Positions 32,796 to 41,494 are shown, numbered from the stretch's first letter. The stretch: DNA of 52,303 nucleotides from Casp-Chloro-G3 sp002816715 (GCA_027623815.1 JAQBUV010000006.1:1-52303); one strand, 5' to 3'. The notes: generated by a model from the sequence alone, not told the origin. Translations and numbers: made by a program.

Positions 32796-34049
32796 ATGAG
32801 CCAATCTAAAAACGTAGTAATCACAGGAATCGGGGCAGTCAGTCCGCTTGGGCTGGATGCCCCGACTACTTGGGCTGAGCTGGTACTAGGCCACTCCGGC
32901 ATCGACTTTATCAAGTCTTTTGACTCTGAAGGATTTGAAACTCGCTTCGCTGCTGAGGTTGACGGGTTCAACCCAGAGGACTACCTTGACCGCAAAGATG
33001 CCCGGCGGATGGACCGGTTCGCTCAGTTCGCAGTGGTGGCAGCCCAAGAAGCCTGCAAACAAGCGGGGTTTGATCCCAAGTCGATGGACCAATATCGCAC
33101 CGGGGTCATCGTTGGCAGCGGTATTGGAGGCATCATCACCCTGACCCAACAGCAAGAGGTCTTGAGCGCCAAAGGCCCCCGCCGAGTCACCCCCTTCTTG
33201 ATTCCCATGATGCTGGGAGACATGGCATCCGCCCAGATTTCAATGGCTACCGGCGCAATGGGCGTCAATTTCTGCGTGGTCTCGTCCTGCTCCAGCGGTG
33301 CCGACGCCTTGGGACAGGGCTGGGAGATGATCCGAAGGGGCCAGGTTGACGTCGTCTTGGCCGGAGGCAGTGAAGCCCCCATCACGCCCCTCGCCGTCGC
33401 CGGATTCAACTCTTGCCGGGCGCTGTCGCGGTTCAATGAAGATCCCAAGCGTGCCAGCCGTCCCTTCAACCGTGACCGAGACGGTTTTGTGATGGGTGAG
33501 GGTTCGGCGATACTGGTGCTGGAAAGCGAAGAGCACGCTAAACAGCGTGGCGCGACGCCCCTGGCGCGATTGCAGGGCTACGGAGCCACTTCTGACGCCT
33601 ACCACCTGACCGAGCCAGGCCCTACCGGCCAAAGCGCGGCCACCGCGGTACTGATGGCGTTGAAGGCAGCCGGAGTAGACCCATCTGAGATCGACTATCT
33701 CAACGCCCACGGCACCTCAACTCCGATGAATGACCGGCAGGAGACTAAAGCATTGAAGCTGGCCCTGGGAGAAGAAGCCTACCGCGTACCGATCAGCTCC
33801 ACCAAATCAATGACCGGACATCTGCTGGGCGCGGGCGGCGCGCTGGAGGCCGCCATCTGCGTGATGGCGATTCAGGACGGCATTATGCCCCCTACCGCCA
33901 ACCTGGTTGACCCGGACCCGGAGTGCGACCTGGACTACACTCCCTTGAAGGCCCGCCAGCAGGAAATTAACGTTTGCGTCAGCGACTCTTTTGGGTTTGG
34001 TGGCCACAACTCGGTTCTGGTATTCACCAAGCCTGATTGGGAACACTGA
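32796..34049 (+). CDS. fabF: 3-oxoacyl-[acyl-carrier-protein] synthase II (second copy)
   Basis: 417 residues from the ATG at 32796 (a GTG 15 nt earlier has no room for a ribosome-binding site). The triad is complete: Cys in VVSSCSSGADALGQ, His in NAHGTSTPMND and His in SMTGHLLGAGGALE, with SFGFGGHNSVLV at the end. The cysteine context SSCSSG differs from the ACA of the first copy, hinting at a specialised substrate. It is in one transcription unit with the radical SAM gene (30 nt before) and a small membrane protein (13 nt after). A dedicated lipid or acyl-chain modification path is plausible. Confidence 0.92.
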   Translation: MSQSKNVVITGIGAVSPLGLDAPTTWAELVLGHSGIDFIKSFDSEGFETRFAAEVDGFNPEDYLDRKDARRMDRFAQFAVVAAQEACKQAGFDPKSMDQYRTGVIVGSGIGGIITLTQQQEVLSAKGPRRVTPFLIPMMLGDMASAQISMATGAMGVNFCVVSSCSSGADALGQGWEMIRRGQVDVVLAGGSEAPITPLAVAGFNSCRALSRFNEDPKRASRPFNRDRDGFVMGEGSAILVLESEEHAKQRGATPLARLQGYGATSDAYHLTEPGPTGQSAATAVLMALKAAGVDPSEIDYLNAHGTSTPMNDRQETKALKLALGEEAYRVPISSTKSMTGHLLGAGGALEAAICVMAIQDGIMPPTANLVDPDPECDLDYTPLKARQQEINVCVSDSFGFGGHNSVLVFTKPDWEH

Positions 34050-34062
34050 GCAACCGGCAGTA

Positions 34063-34587
34063 ATGCAGGACGCAACCGAACACAAGAACTATATCTTCTC
34101 CAAGTTTGAACGCCAGGGTAGCGCTATCGCCCACGGCAGCGGACTGGTTATCGGCCTGCCATTGATACTATTGCTGGGTTTCATCGTAGGTCTACAGCCC
34201 GCCTTTGCCTACATACCCAGCGTCATAATCTCCTATATGATTGCTCGCTCCTTTCGTCGGCGTCGGAGAGCTTGGGGCGCTTTTCAAGGAATGCAGGCCG
34301 CGGTCGTCCACCTAGGTATCGTATTGTTGGCTTTATCGGCCCATCTACTGGGGCCAGCCTCCCGACCATCCCAATTCCTGTTCATGGCCGCCACTCTGAT
34401 ATTTTTTTATTCCCTGTGGGGCGCGTGGGACACTCTGCTCGGCCACGATTTTCGATACATCGGCATTAACGGCTTGCTGCACCGAGTTTCCCAGTCCAAC
34501 CTGAAACGTCAAGAACGCAAGCGCGGACTATTTCGGCCTTACCGAACCGGAAACGACGACCTCCCCGGCCAGAAACCTCCGGTCTAG
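34063..34587 (+). CDS. Small multi-pass membrane protein (DUF4870/Tic20-like)
   Basis: 174 residues from the ATG at 34063, 13 nt after the fabF stop; an earlier in-frame start would lie inside fabF. About four hydrophobic segments are seen: GLVIGLPLILLLGFIVGL, FAYIPSVIISYMIA, MQAAVVHLGIVLLALSAHLL and FLFMAATLIFFYSLWGAW. The sequence RRRRAWGAFQGMQAAVVH resembles the conserved helix junction of DUF4870/Tic20-like proteins. The C-terminus is basic. The function is unknown; the operon position suggests it serves the same process as the radical SAM and ketosynthase proteins. Confidence 0.65.
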   Translation: MQDATEHKNYIFSKFERQGSAIAHGSGLVIGLPLILLLGFIVGLQPAFAYIPSVIISYMIARSFRRRRRAWGAFQGMQAAVVHLGIVLLALSAHLLGPASRPSQFLFMAATLIFFYSLWGAWDTLLGHDFRYIGINGLLHRVSQSNLKRQERKRGLFRPYRTGNDDLPGQKPPV

Positions 34588-34702
34588 TTGATCTGCCACC
34601 CAATCCGAAAGCCTGCCAGTGAAGGTGCCGAATCATGAATCCACCTGGCATCTGTACGATTAAGTTCCAAAAATCAAACTTGCTTTATTCCAGTCCTTTC
34701 AC

Positions 34703-34742
34703 AGGGTCACCATGAGCGGGTTTGTCCGCTCATGGTGACCCT
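34703..34742. repeat. Perfect 17-bp hairpin (REP-like)
   Basis: AGGGTCACCATGAGCGG (34703-34719) is followed by a 6-nt loop and its exact reverse complement (34726-34742). No U-tract follows on either side. The sequence around CATGAGCGG resembles dispersed palindromic repeats of environmental bacteria. The rest of the 278-nt gap between 34588 and 34865 shows no gene. Confidence 0.7.
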
Positions 34743-34851
34743 TCGGGAATGCGCAAGACATGGCGTGTAGAACCACAAAGCCCGGCAAAATCAGTTTTTG
34801 GATACCTACATAAAAGACAATGCCGAACCTACCGTGTCGCTTTGGCGTTGG

Positions 34852-34857
34852 TATACT
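34852..34857 (+). promoter_or_regulatory. Possible -10 box of a leaderless recJ transcript
   Basis: TATACT ends 8 nt before the A of the recJ ATG, so a transcript using it would begin at or next to the start codon. No ribosome-binding site is present in the interval. The -35 match is poor. Confidence 0.35.
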
Positions 34858-34865
34858 GACTTCCT

Positions 34866-36554
34866 ATGAGCCAAACCGAAAGAAATTGGAACCTGCCCCT
34901 AGAGGCTAACAGCGGCGCTCTACCCGCTGGCATACCCGGACCGATCGTTCAGGTGCTGCTGAACCGGGGAATCAATAGCGCGGCAAAATTGACCTTCTTG
35001 CTGGACCCGCCTCATAAGCTACCCTACAACCCCTTGCGGCTGTCCGGCATGGACCTGGCATTGCAGCGTCTCTACCAGGCCATCGAGCGACACGAGACCG
35101 TGGGGGTCTTTGGCGACTTCGACGTCGACGGCATCACCGGCACTGCCATTGTCTCTGAGGGTCTGCAGGAAATGGGTGTATCGGTCATACCATATCTGCC
35201 CCATCGCGTGGATGAAGGTCACGGCCTTTCCAGCGAATCGGTGCAGTACCTCGTCAGTCGAGGGGTGGGCCTCATCGTAACGGTTGACTGCGGCGTAACA
35301 TCCGTCGCCGAAGTTGCTGAGGCCAGGCTGTCGGGAACCGATGTGATCATTACCGATCACCACACCCCACCAACCACTACTCCCGACGCGATTTCGATTA
35401 TCAACCCGAAGGTTGCAGGCAGTCAGTACCCCTTCGGAGACCTGTGTGGCGCTGGAATAGCCTTCAAACTAATGCAGGGTCTCTACCAATACTACGGGCA
35501 GGCGTGGAGTCCAGCGTTGATGGAATTGGCCGCACTCGGCACTATTGCTGACCTGGTGCCTTTGGTGGACGAGAACCGCTTCCTGGTGGGCCAGGGATTG
35601 GTGGAACTGGCCCAGACCCAGCGGCCCGGCTTGCAGGCCCTGTATCGTTGTGCCAACGTCAAGACCGAGTCCCTCAACACTGAAACAGTGGCGTTTCAGA
35701 TTGCGCCCCGATTGAACGCGGCGGGACGCATGAGTCACGCCAAAGAGAGTCTGCAATTATTGATCACCAAGTCCGAAAGCGAAGCAGAACATCTGGCCCG
35801 GCGGCTGGAAGAACTGAACCAAGACCGGCGTGATCTCACCGAACAGGCATTCAACGCCGCCCGGCAGCAAGTAGACAATCAGCCATCTCTCCCATCGATC
35901 CTGATTGTAGAAGACCCTTGCATAACCCCCGGAATTGCCGGCCTGGTCGCTGGTAGGCTGGTCGAAAAGCACCATCGGCCGGCGGTTGTGATGGCCAGCG
36001 TCAATGATGAACACGTGGTCGCCAGCGGTCGGAGCATCCCAGAGTTCAATCTGGTCAAGTCTTTCACGACCTGCGCCGACTTATTCGTACGTTACGGAGG
36101 GCATTCCCAAGCGGCCGGCTTCACTTTGGAGAAATCTCGAATTCCAATAATGCGCGAGCAGCTAACCGCCATCGCCGAAGAAACCCTGGCCACTCAAGAC
36201 CTGGAGCCTGCGCTGGACATGGACGCTCGGCTAAAACTGTCCGATTTGACCCCGGAGTTGCTGCGCTGGTTGCGGCAGTTGGAACCCTTCGGCGTCGGTA
36301 ATCCACAGCCAAGATTCCTGATTGAAGGTCTGCAAGTTGTTGAGACCCGCCACGTTGGGCAATCTGGACAGCACGTCAGGCTCCGAGTGCGGCAGAGTAG
36401 CCACCAGGGGACTGCGTTGGCGTTTAATCAAGCCGACCGGTGGATTGATGGCACTTCTCGGGTTGACCTGGTCTGCACCATCTCCACCGATTTCTGGAAC
36501 GGCGCCGAGACCATCACCCTCAAAGTGTTAGACTTTCGACCGGCCCAGGGATAG
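34866..36554 (+). CDS. recJ: Single-stranded-DNA exonuclease RecJ
   Basis: 562 residues, the usual size. The DHH-family metal motifs are present: VFGDFDVDGITGTA (about residues 80-93), IVTVDCGVTS, ITDHHTPP, GAGIAFKL, and the DHHA1 part with RLNAAGRMSHA, VASGRSIPEFNLVK and RYGGHSQAAGFTLE. The C-terminal OB-like domain includes EPFGVGNPQPRFL. RecJ degrades single-stranded DNA 5' to 3' in recombination and repair. It may be translated from a leaderless mRNA. It ends 8 nt from a convergent small membrane-protein frame. Confidence 0.95.
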   Translation: MSQTERNWNLPLEANSGALPAGIPGPIVQVLLNRGINSAAKLTFLLDPPHKLPYNPLRLSGMDLALQRLYQAIERHETVGVFGDFDVDGITGTAIVSEGLQEMGVSVIPYLPHRVDEGHGLSSESVQYLVSRGVGLIVTVDCGVTSVAEVAEARLSGTDVIITDHHTPPTTTPDAISIINPKVAGSQYPFGDLCGAGIAFKLMQGLYQYYGQAWSPALMELAALGTIADLVPLVDENRFLVGQGLVELAQTQRPGLQALYRCANVKTESLNTETVAFQIAPRLNAAGRMSHAKESLQLLITKSESEAEHLARRLEELNQDRRDLTEQAFNAARQQVDNQPSLPSILIVEDPCITPGIAGLVAGRLVEKHHRPAVVMASVNDEHVVASGRSIPEFNLVKSFTTCADLFVRYGGHSQAAGFTLEKSRIPIMREQLTAIAEETLATQDLEPALDMDARLKLSDLTPELLRWLRQLEPFGVGNPQPRFLIEGLQVVETRHVGQSGQHVRLRVRQSSHQGTALAFNQADRWIDGTSRVDLVCTISTDFWNGAETITLKVLDFRPAQG

Positions 36555-36562
36555 TTTGAAGT

Positions 36563-36733
36563 TCAAATACCGAAGAAAAATAACGCCCACAGCATAAAAA
36601 CGAAAACCGCCACCACTTTCCAAGCACCACCGGACAACCACGCTGGGACGATAAAGGCCCAGCGTAAGGTGCTGTAGATCAAAGCTGCGATTATGGTGCC
36701 GAACATAATCTGCTTGGCCGTGTGTTGCCGCAT
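36563..36733 (-). CDS. 56-residue membrane microprotein
   Basis: A minus-strand frame from the ATG at 36733 encodes 56 residues with two hydrophobic segments: IMFGTIIAALIYSTL and VVAVFVFMLWALFFFGI, joined by a short loop (AWLSGGAWK). The start MRQHTAKQ is basic, so the N-terminus should stay inside. No good ribosome-binding site is seen. The convergent position 8 nt after recJ and the clear two-helix hydrophobic pattern argue for a real gene, but a chance frame cannot be excluded. Confidence 0.45.
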   Translation of the reverse strand: MRQHTAKQIMFGTIIAALIYSTLRWAFIVPAWLSGGAWKVVAVFVFMLWALFFFGI

Positions 36734-36823
36734 TAGATTAGGATTTTCATTTGTGTAAACTTACAAGGCAAGGTAACTCGTCTTAATCATCCAGACACCC
36801 ACCAATCGCAGCACGGTTGATGA

Positions 36824-37525
36824 TCAGCAATTGTCGCCGCACAACCAGGATATGTAGGGTTCCTGCGGGTCAATTTGATCAAACCATCTACGCGCTCTTT
36901 CTCTCACTTGCACCTCAAACCCACTTTTGGCTAAAGGCGAGAGTGATGGAAGACTCGACACCAGATAAAGATCAATTGCAGGGTTGGCGTCAGACGCTGA
37001 CTCTGGGTAAAGATACGGCTGAAGGCAATGCTGGGTAGCAGCGTCAAGGCTTTGGGTGCGCCAACTGTCCGCAGCGGAGATTATTACCCGAATAACTCGT
37101 ACCGCCGCTTGATCTACCAGCGTTCTTTTGGAGATTGAATTGTTGGCAAATACTCTAAAGTCCTCAACTGACGGTTTTTTGCCTTCCACGCATCTAGAGG
37201 CCAGATACAGTGGAACGTAAAGAGGAACCAGAACATCTAAATCTCGGCTGTCCCCTCCTTCAAAGCGCCTGGCATTGGATGCTACTGAATCGGCCTCAAC
37301 CAATAGCTGTTCTGCCAACCAGTCGCGATCCAGAGTCCAGTCGATAGTCGGAGCAATCGTGGGTTCAGGCGTTGCTGTTCTCAATAAAGATGGCGTAGGG
37401 GTGGGCAAGGCCGGGCCACCAGAACCTATCCCGGGGGTTCCAGAAGTTGGCGCCGTAGTGCCTCCTGAGCTGCATGCTGCTATACCAAAAATAAGTAAGG
37501 CTATTCCAAATACTCGTACTACCAA
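36824..37525 (-). CDS. Predicted lipoprotein of unknown function
   Basis: 233 residues. A short N-terminal signal (MVVRVFGIALLIFGIAAC) ends in a lipobox-like site with C18, followed by a Ser/Gly/Thr/Pro-rich spacer to about residue 60. The remaining domain is helical, with three further cysteines near C114, C167 and the C-terminus (WLCGDNC). No known enzyme motif is visible. The start is a TTG at 37525, 4 nt downstream of the relic ssb stop codon. Lgt, which would attach the lipid, is encoded at 38882-39751. Confidence 0.65.
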   Translation of the reverse strand: MVVRVFGIALLIFGIAACSSGGTTAPTSGTPGIGSGGPALPTPTPSLLRTATPEPTIAPTIDWTLDRDWLAEQLLVEADSVASNARRFEGGDSRDLDVLVPLYVPLYLASRCVEGKKPSVEDFRVFANNSISKRTLVDQAAVRVIRVIISAADSWRTQSLDAATQHCLQPYLYPESASDANPAIDLYLVSSLPSLSPLAKSGFEVQVRERARRWFDQIDPQEPYISWLCGDNC

Positions 37526-37529
37526 AGAT

Positions 37530-37818
37530 CACCTATTGGCCTCAATGTATTTAATCCTGCGTTGACCGCCATCTGCCTGCCACAGGTAGCTCAAGAGTTG
37601 GCGAGTTAGAACGGGAACCTGGCGGCCTTTACTCAGGTACTGGTTCACGACCCAACCAACTTCCCCCAGATGCTGACGTTGAACCACTCAGTCTCTTCGC
37701 GCTCCTCGCCGCCGCTGGTGTACTTATGGTTGCGGGCAACGCTGAAGGAGGTGACGCTGTGACCGTTGGGGGTGTATTTAATTTCCGGGTCGCGGCCCAC
37801 GTTCCCTATCACGACCAT
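37530..37818 (-). pseudogene. Single-stranded DNA-binding protein relic, frameshifted
   Basis: From the ATG at 37818 the frame reads VVIGNVGRDPEIKYTPNG, then TSFSVARN and EETEWFNVSIWGKL, an unmistakable SSB OB-fold N-terminus. It stops at a TGA soon after WGKL. In the next frame the expected continuation NQYLSKGRQVPV appears and runs to 37530, ending with poorly matching sequence. The usual opening LNK is encoded just upstream but without a start codon ahead of it. So the gene has lost its start, has one frameshift, and lacks the C-terminal tail. A sequencing error could explain the frameshift but not the other changes. Confidence 0.75.
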
Positions 37819-37823
37819 TTTAT

Positions 37824-38006
37824 TTAAGAATTCTCCACACCGTCGGCAATGGTAACTATCAATTGTTTTGGCGGCTCGTTACCCAGTAGCCACTTTTGGA
37901 CGTACAACGTGCCGATGGCTGGCGGCTTACCGCTGGCGTCCTCGGCATACCGGATGGTGTTCTTGGTCTCACGTTCCAAAGTAAAGGTAAGGGTCTGTGA
38001 TTCCAT
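37824..38006 (-). CDS. Conserved-looking 60-residue protein
   Basis: 60 residues, MESQTLTFTLERETKNTIRY at the start, then IGTLYVQKWLLGNEPPKQLIVTIADG. The alternating polar/hydrophobic pattern suggests a small beta-sheet protein. Proteins of this length with the ERETKNT...YVQK pattern are familiar from several bacterial genomes, but no function is known to me. It lies 5 nt upstream of the ssb relic on the same strand, so it probably formed an operon with the ssb gene before that decayed. TTTG-rich sequence downstream gives no terminator. Confidence 0.6.
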   Translation of the reverse strand: MESQTLTFTLERETKNTIRYAEDASGKPPAIGTLYVQKWLLGNEPPKQLIVTIADGVENS

Positions 38007-38881
38007 TCCTATTCGCTCCTGTATCTATTCAACTACCACATGCTATACATTGTCGTACCTGAAGCGCTGGCGCGTCCTTCAACAGCTGTAATAGTAACAG
38101 CCCCAAGAAACCAATGCACCGGCAGACCAACCAGAACCTTCCTATTTTGTTCATGTGCTTTGCCGCCAAGCATGACGCGTCCGGGCCGCCCATCCCTCAG
38201 TGACGCTCCGATTCAGTAATTGACACTTATTAATCCCCTTAAATCGCTAACGCATGCTATTCTGCGGTCACCCCATCCACAAGGGTTGGATATGTAGAGA
38301 CACTCGCCCGATGTAGCCGGTCATCATCGAATGGGGCATTGGGGACGCCTCTGCCCTTCCCCGCTGGTGTTGGCCCCCCTCGTATCAGATCTCACCGATG
38401 GCCCAGAGCTCTGCTATCCACGAAGGTCAGGCAAGGGGTCTTCCCAAATCAGGACCGCCAAGAATGAAGCCGCACCCCTTCGTATTTCCTGAGCCACTCA
38501 TTAATTTCCGTCTGGAGTTGGTGCGCCTCGGCGCAAGCTTAACAAGTGCGCCGGAGATCCAAATGGAACTAATGACTGAAGTGAATGTGTTGCTTGGGCT
38601 ACTCTTCCAGAGTTATGCTTCCGCGTTTCGCTCTTCGCGTCCCCTCCAATCTCAGAAACGCTAGAGGGGACCTTCTCTGTTCCCTGCATCAGACGAGGTT
38701 CGCCAACAATATCCGACCAACTGCCTATCCCCAGACCAATAAACCCAGAGGGCAAAATGGTTGTCGGTGGCGTGCGCTCAGCTCAGGACGAGCGGACTAT
38801 CAGTCAAACCATTACTGCTGGTTGACTTGGGCCCCAGTACCGCTCCCTCACCCGCGTGCGCTTCTATCAGTCCTAGCCCCA
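38007..38881. other. Gene-poor stretch of 875 bp
   Basis: No convincing gene is found on either strand. Three frames of 84-113 codons overlap one another (38398-38664 plus, 38585-38926 plus, 38501-38755 minus), but none has a good start site, a recognisable motif, or a consistent codon pattern. No RNA gene was recognised. With the adjacent ssb relic, the stretch looks like decayed sequence. Confidence 0.5.
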
Positions 38882-39751
38882 CTACCTGGGATTGGCCGAA
38901 ACCCATTGGGCCTTGTACACCAATAGCGGTATGGTGACCATTACCACCAACAGAGCAACTATCTGGGCTTCGTTCAGTCCCAAGAAGTAGGAGTTGAACT
39001 CCTGGCGCAAGAAGCTGATGAAGAACCTGCCGGTAGAATACAGACCCAGGTACAAAGCGAAAAACATACCATGAGGGCGTAACCGGTTGCGCAGCGGCCA
39101 GATGGCAGCCACCAGCAACAAGTCGAAGATAAGCTCGTAAACCACCGCCGGGTGGCTGGCCGCGCGTCCCAATGCCGGGCTGTCGGGGTGGGTATAGATC
39201 ACTCCCCAGACCAAGTTTGTAAAGCTGGAAAAGTGCTCGCCGTTAATAACATCGCCGATACGACCAATGGCCATGGCGATCAGCACCGCCGGGGCGGAGA
39301 TGTCGGCCAGACGTCCAACACTGGGCAGCGGTGCCTTGTTGGGTTCTCCAGCAAAGCGGAAGGCCTTACCCCACAAGGCGATAAATCGGTCTGAGTTTCG
39401 AATTATGATATACAGTGCACCCCCGGTAAACCCGCCCAGGAGAGCGCCGAAGATGGCGATGCCGCCCTGCCACACGTAGATAATGCTGATCGGATTGTAT
39501 TGATAAAAATCGTCCCAAAAATCTATTATGTGAAATACCCGAGCGCCGACGATTCCGCCGATGATGCTCCAAACCGCCACCGACAAAATAGCGTCCGAAT
39601 CCATACCATCCCTGGTACCCCAACGATGCACCAGGAAGACCGCTGTTGCGACGGCGATAAAGGTTAGAAACCCGTGCCATGATAAAAGGAACGGGCCAAA
39701 GCTGACGATGTTGGGGTTCATGCCGATGGATATTGTGCCAAATACTACCAT
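38882..39751 (-). CDS. lgt: Prolipoprotein diacylglyceryl transferase
   Basis: 289 residues with seven predicted membrane segments. Lgt moves diacylglycerol from phosphatidylglycerol to the lipobox cysteine of prolipoproteins. Signatures: SWHGFLTFIAV near residue 24, GGIVGARVFHIID, WQGGIAIFGALLGG, the family motif as GRIGDVINGEHF (usually GRIGNFINGE) and HPAVVYELIFDLLL. The GGAGAG before the ATG is good. It ends the minus-strand run rsmA-ispE-lgt, 48 nt after ispE. Confidence 0.95.
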   Translation of the reverse strand: MVVFGTISIGMNPNIVSFGPFLLSWHGFLTFIAVATAVFLVHRWGTRDGMDSDAILSVAVWSIIGGIVGARVFHIIDFWDDFYQYNPISIIYVWQGGIAIFGALLGGFTGGALYIIIRNSDRFIALWGKAFRFAGEPNKAPLPSVGRLADISAPAVLIAMAIGRIGDVINGEHFSSFTNLVWGVIYTHPDSPALGRAASHPAVVYELIFDLLLVAAIWPLRNRLRPHGMFFALYLGLYSTGRFFISFLRQEFNSYFLGLNEAQIVALLVVMVTIPLLVYKAQWVSANPR

Positions 39752-39799
39752 TAGATTGCTCTCCGTATCTGATTACTCAATGTGATGTGTCTGGTTACC

Positions 39800-40651
39800 C
39801 TAAGCGAACCGGGGAATTATAGCCTGTACCAGGTATACGTTAGCATTACAGTATCGCAGGGATTTAGCAACTTGCTGGTACTCGTCTTCTCCGGAAGGCA
39901 GACAGAACAGCGCAGGGCCGGCACCAGACAAATGCGGTCGGGTTGCAACCAGGCTGGCGACCCTCTGATACAATTCGCTCAGCCCGGGAAAGACTTGAAA
40001 AGCTACATTTTCAAACACGTTCTGTAAAATGCTCACTTCGAAATGTCCCCCCATCATGGTTTGCACCAATCGGCGGGTAACTCCACCGTCGCTGTAATGG
40101 GCGGCGGTAATCTGGGAGTATAGCTTCCTAGTCTTGTGCTCTAATGTCTGGTCAGGGCAGACCAACAAAACTGGCATCTCCGCCAAGGCTGGCAAAGGGC
40201 TGACCCGCTCACCTCGACCTTCGGCCAGAGCGGTGCCACCACGCAAGAAAAAGGGAACGTCGGAGCCCAACTCGGCAGCGAGCGGGTACAACTCCTCTAC
40301 TGAAAGACCGGTATCCCAGAGCTGATTCAGGGCCACCAGAGCCGCCGCCGCATCGCTGCTGCCTCCGCCCAGACCACTTCCCACCGGAATCCGCTTCCTC
40401 ATGAAAATGTGAGCCTTTGGTTCAATTTCGGCTCGTTTCGCCAGCATGGTCGCCGCCTGCCAGACCAGGTTGGCATCACCGCTCAAGGACGGGTCATCGC
40501 AGTCCACCCGAAGGCGAGGCGCAGACTCAACGTCCAGCCGGTCGGCCAGGTCGACGGTCTGCAAGATGGTCTTGACCTCGTGATGTCCGTCGCTGCGACG
40601 ACCGAGAATCTCCAGAGTGAGGTTAATCTTGGCGTAGGCTTGGACTCGCAC
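39800..40651 (-). CDS. ispE: 4-diphosphocytidyl-2-C-methyl-D-erythritol kinase
   Basis: 283 residues of the GHMP kinase family. It phosphorylates CDP-methylerythritol in the non-mevalonate isoprenoid pathway. The N-terminus VQAYAKINLTLEILGRRSDGHHE holds the substrate Lys and Asn. The ATP loop is PVGSGLGGGSSDAAAAL (about residues 86-102), and the C-terminal GHF and LSGAGPALF stretches fit. It overlaps rsmA by 29 nt, so the two are translationally linked; the rsmA-ispE pairing is common in bacteria. Confidence 0.95.
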   Translation of the reverse strand: MRVQAYAKINLTLEILGRRSDGHHEVKTILQTVDLADRLDVESAPRLRVDCDDPSLSGDANLVWQAATMLAKRAEIEPKAHIFMRKRIPVGSGLGGGSSDAAAALVALNQLWDTGLSVEELYPLAAELGSDVPFFLRGGTALAEGRGERVSPLPALAEMPVLLVCPDQTLEHKTRKLYSQITAAHYSDGGVTRRLVQTMMGGHFEVSILQNVFENVAFQVFPGLSELYQRVASLVATRPHLSGAGPALFCLPSGEDEYQQVAKSLRYCNANVYLVQAIIPRFA

Positions 40652-41468
40652 GGCTATCCCGACTCTCCCAGACTCGATAAATCTGCGCCCATTCCTCCAT
40701 CGTTAAGGTCTCGGCCCGCCTCTGACCGTCAATATCGGCGGACTCCAGCAACCAAGTGGTCTCAGGTCCGGTCAAGCCGAGCCCGTGGCTCAGCGAGTTT
40801 CTAAGCTGCTTACGGGGCGCCGAAAACCCAGACCTCACCAGATTGAAGAAGCCTTGGGTATCCCTCACTTCAACCGCCGGCGTTGGCCGGATGTCCAGGC
40901 GAACCACCGACGATGATACTTTGGGAGGTGGCCGGAAAGCACTGGGAGGCACCTGACAAATTAAGCTGCCTTCTGCGTAATACTGGGTCGCCACTGAAAG
41001 CAGGCCCATGCTGCCCGGCTGGGCCAGCATACTTTGGGCCACTTCTTTTTGCAGCATCAACACCATCAGAGAAGGCTGCAACTCCCCCTCAAGAAAATGG
41101 CGGACAATTGGATTGGCGGCGTAGTAGGGCAGGTTGGCAACTATTTTGTATGGGGTCTGAGCGCCGATCAGGGAGGAGATGTCTATGGTGCGGGCGTCTC
41201 CACATGCAATAGTCAAGTTGCGGGGGTTATCCAGCCGCTGGGGAAGCGAGTAGGCCAGTTCCTCGTCAAGCTCAAGGGCTATGACCCGGCCAGCCTGCTC
41301 CACCAAGCGACGAGTCAGAAAACCCCGACCCGGCCCAACTTCTAGGACAGTGTCCTGTGGCGTAAGATCAGCAGCGGACACAATCTGACTGACAATGGCG
41401 TCGTCAGTCAGGAAGTGCTGTCCCAAGGACTTTTTAGGTCGCGGCCGTGTCAGTTTTTCTATGGTCAC
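40623..41468 (-). CDS. rsmA: 16S rRNA (adenine-N6,N6)-dimethyltransferase
   Basis: 281 residues from a GTG at 41468 (a TTG 9 nt earlier is possible). An open frame continues upstream to 41567, but that would run into the SRP RNA, and the family starts just before KKSLGQHFL. Motifs: SLGQHFLTDDAI, SAM-binding VLEVGPGRGFLT, ALELDEELA, the catalytic NLPYYAANPIV and PPPKVSSSVVRL. It dimethylates A1518 and A1519 of 16S rRNA. It begins 27 nt after the SRP RNA 3' end and overlaps ispE. Confidence 0.94.
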   Translation of the reverse strand: MTIEKLTRPRPKKSLGQHFLTDDAIVSQIVSAADLTPQDTVLEVGPGRGFLTRRLVEQAGRVIALELDEELAYSLPQRLDNPRNLTIACGDARTIDISSLIGAQTPYKIVANLPYYAANPIVRHFLEGELQPSLMVLMLQKEVAQSMLAQPGSMGLLSVATQYYAEGSLICQVPPSAFRPPPKVSSSVVRLDIRPTPAVEVRDTQGFFNLVRSGFSAPRKQLRNSLSHGLGLTGPETTWLLESADIDGQRRAETLTMEEWAQIYRVWESRDSRASPSLRQD

Positions 41469-41494
41469 AGCATCCAATTGGAGAAATATAGAAG

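Noticed and set aside
38398..38926. Three overlapping frames of 84-113 codons
   Set aside because: No motif, start site or codon pattern; they overlap one another on both strands.
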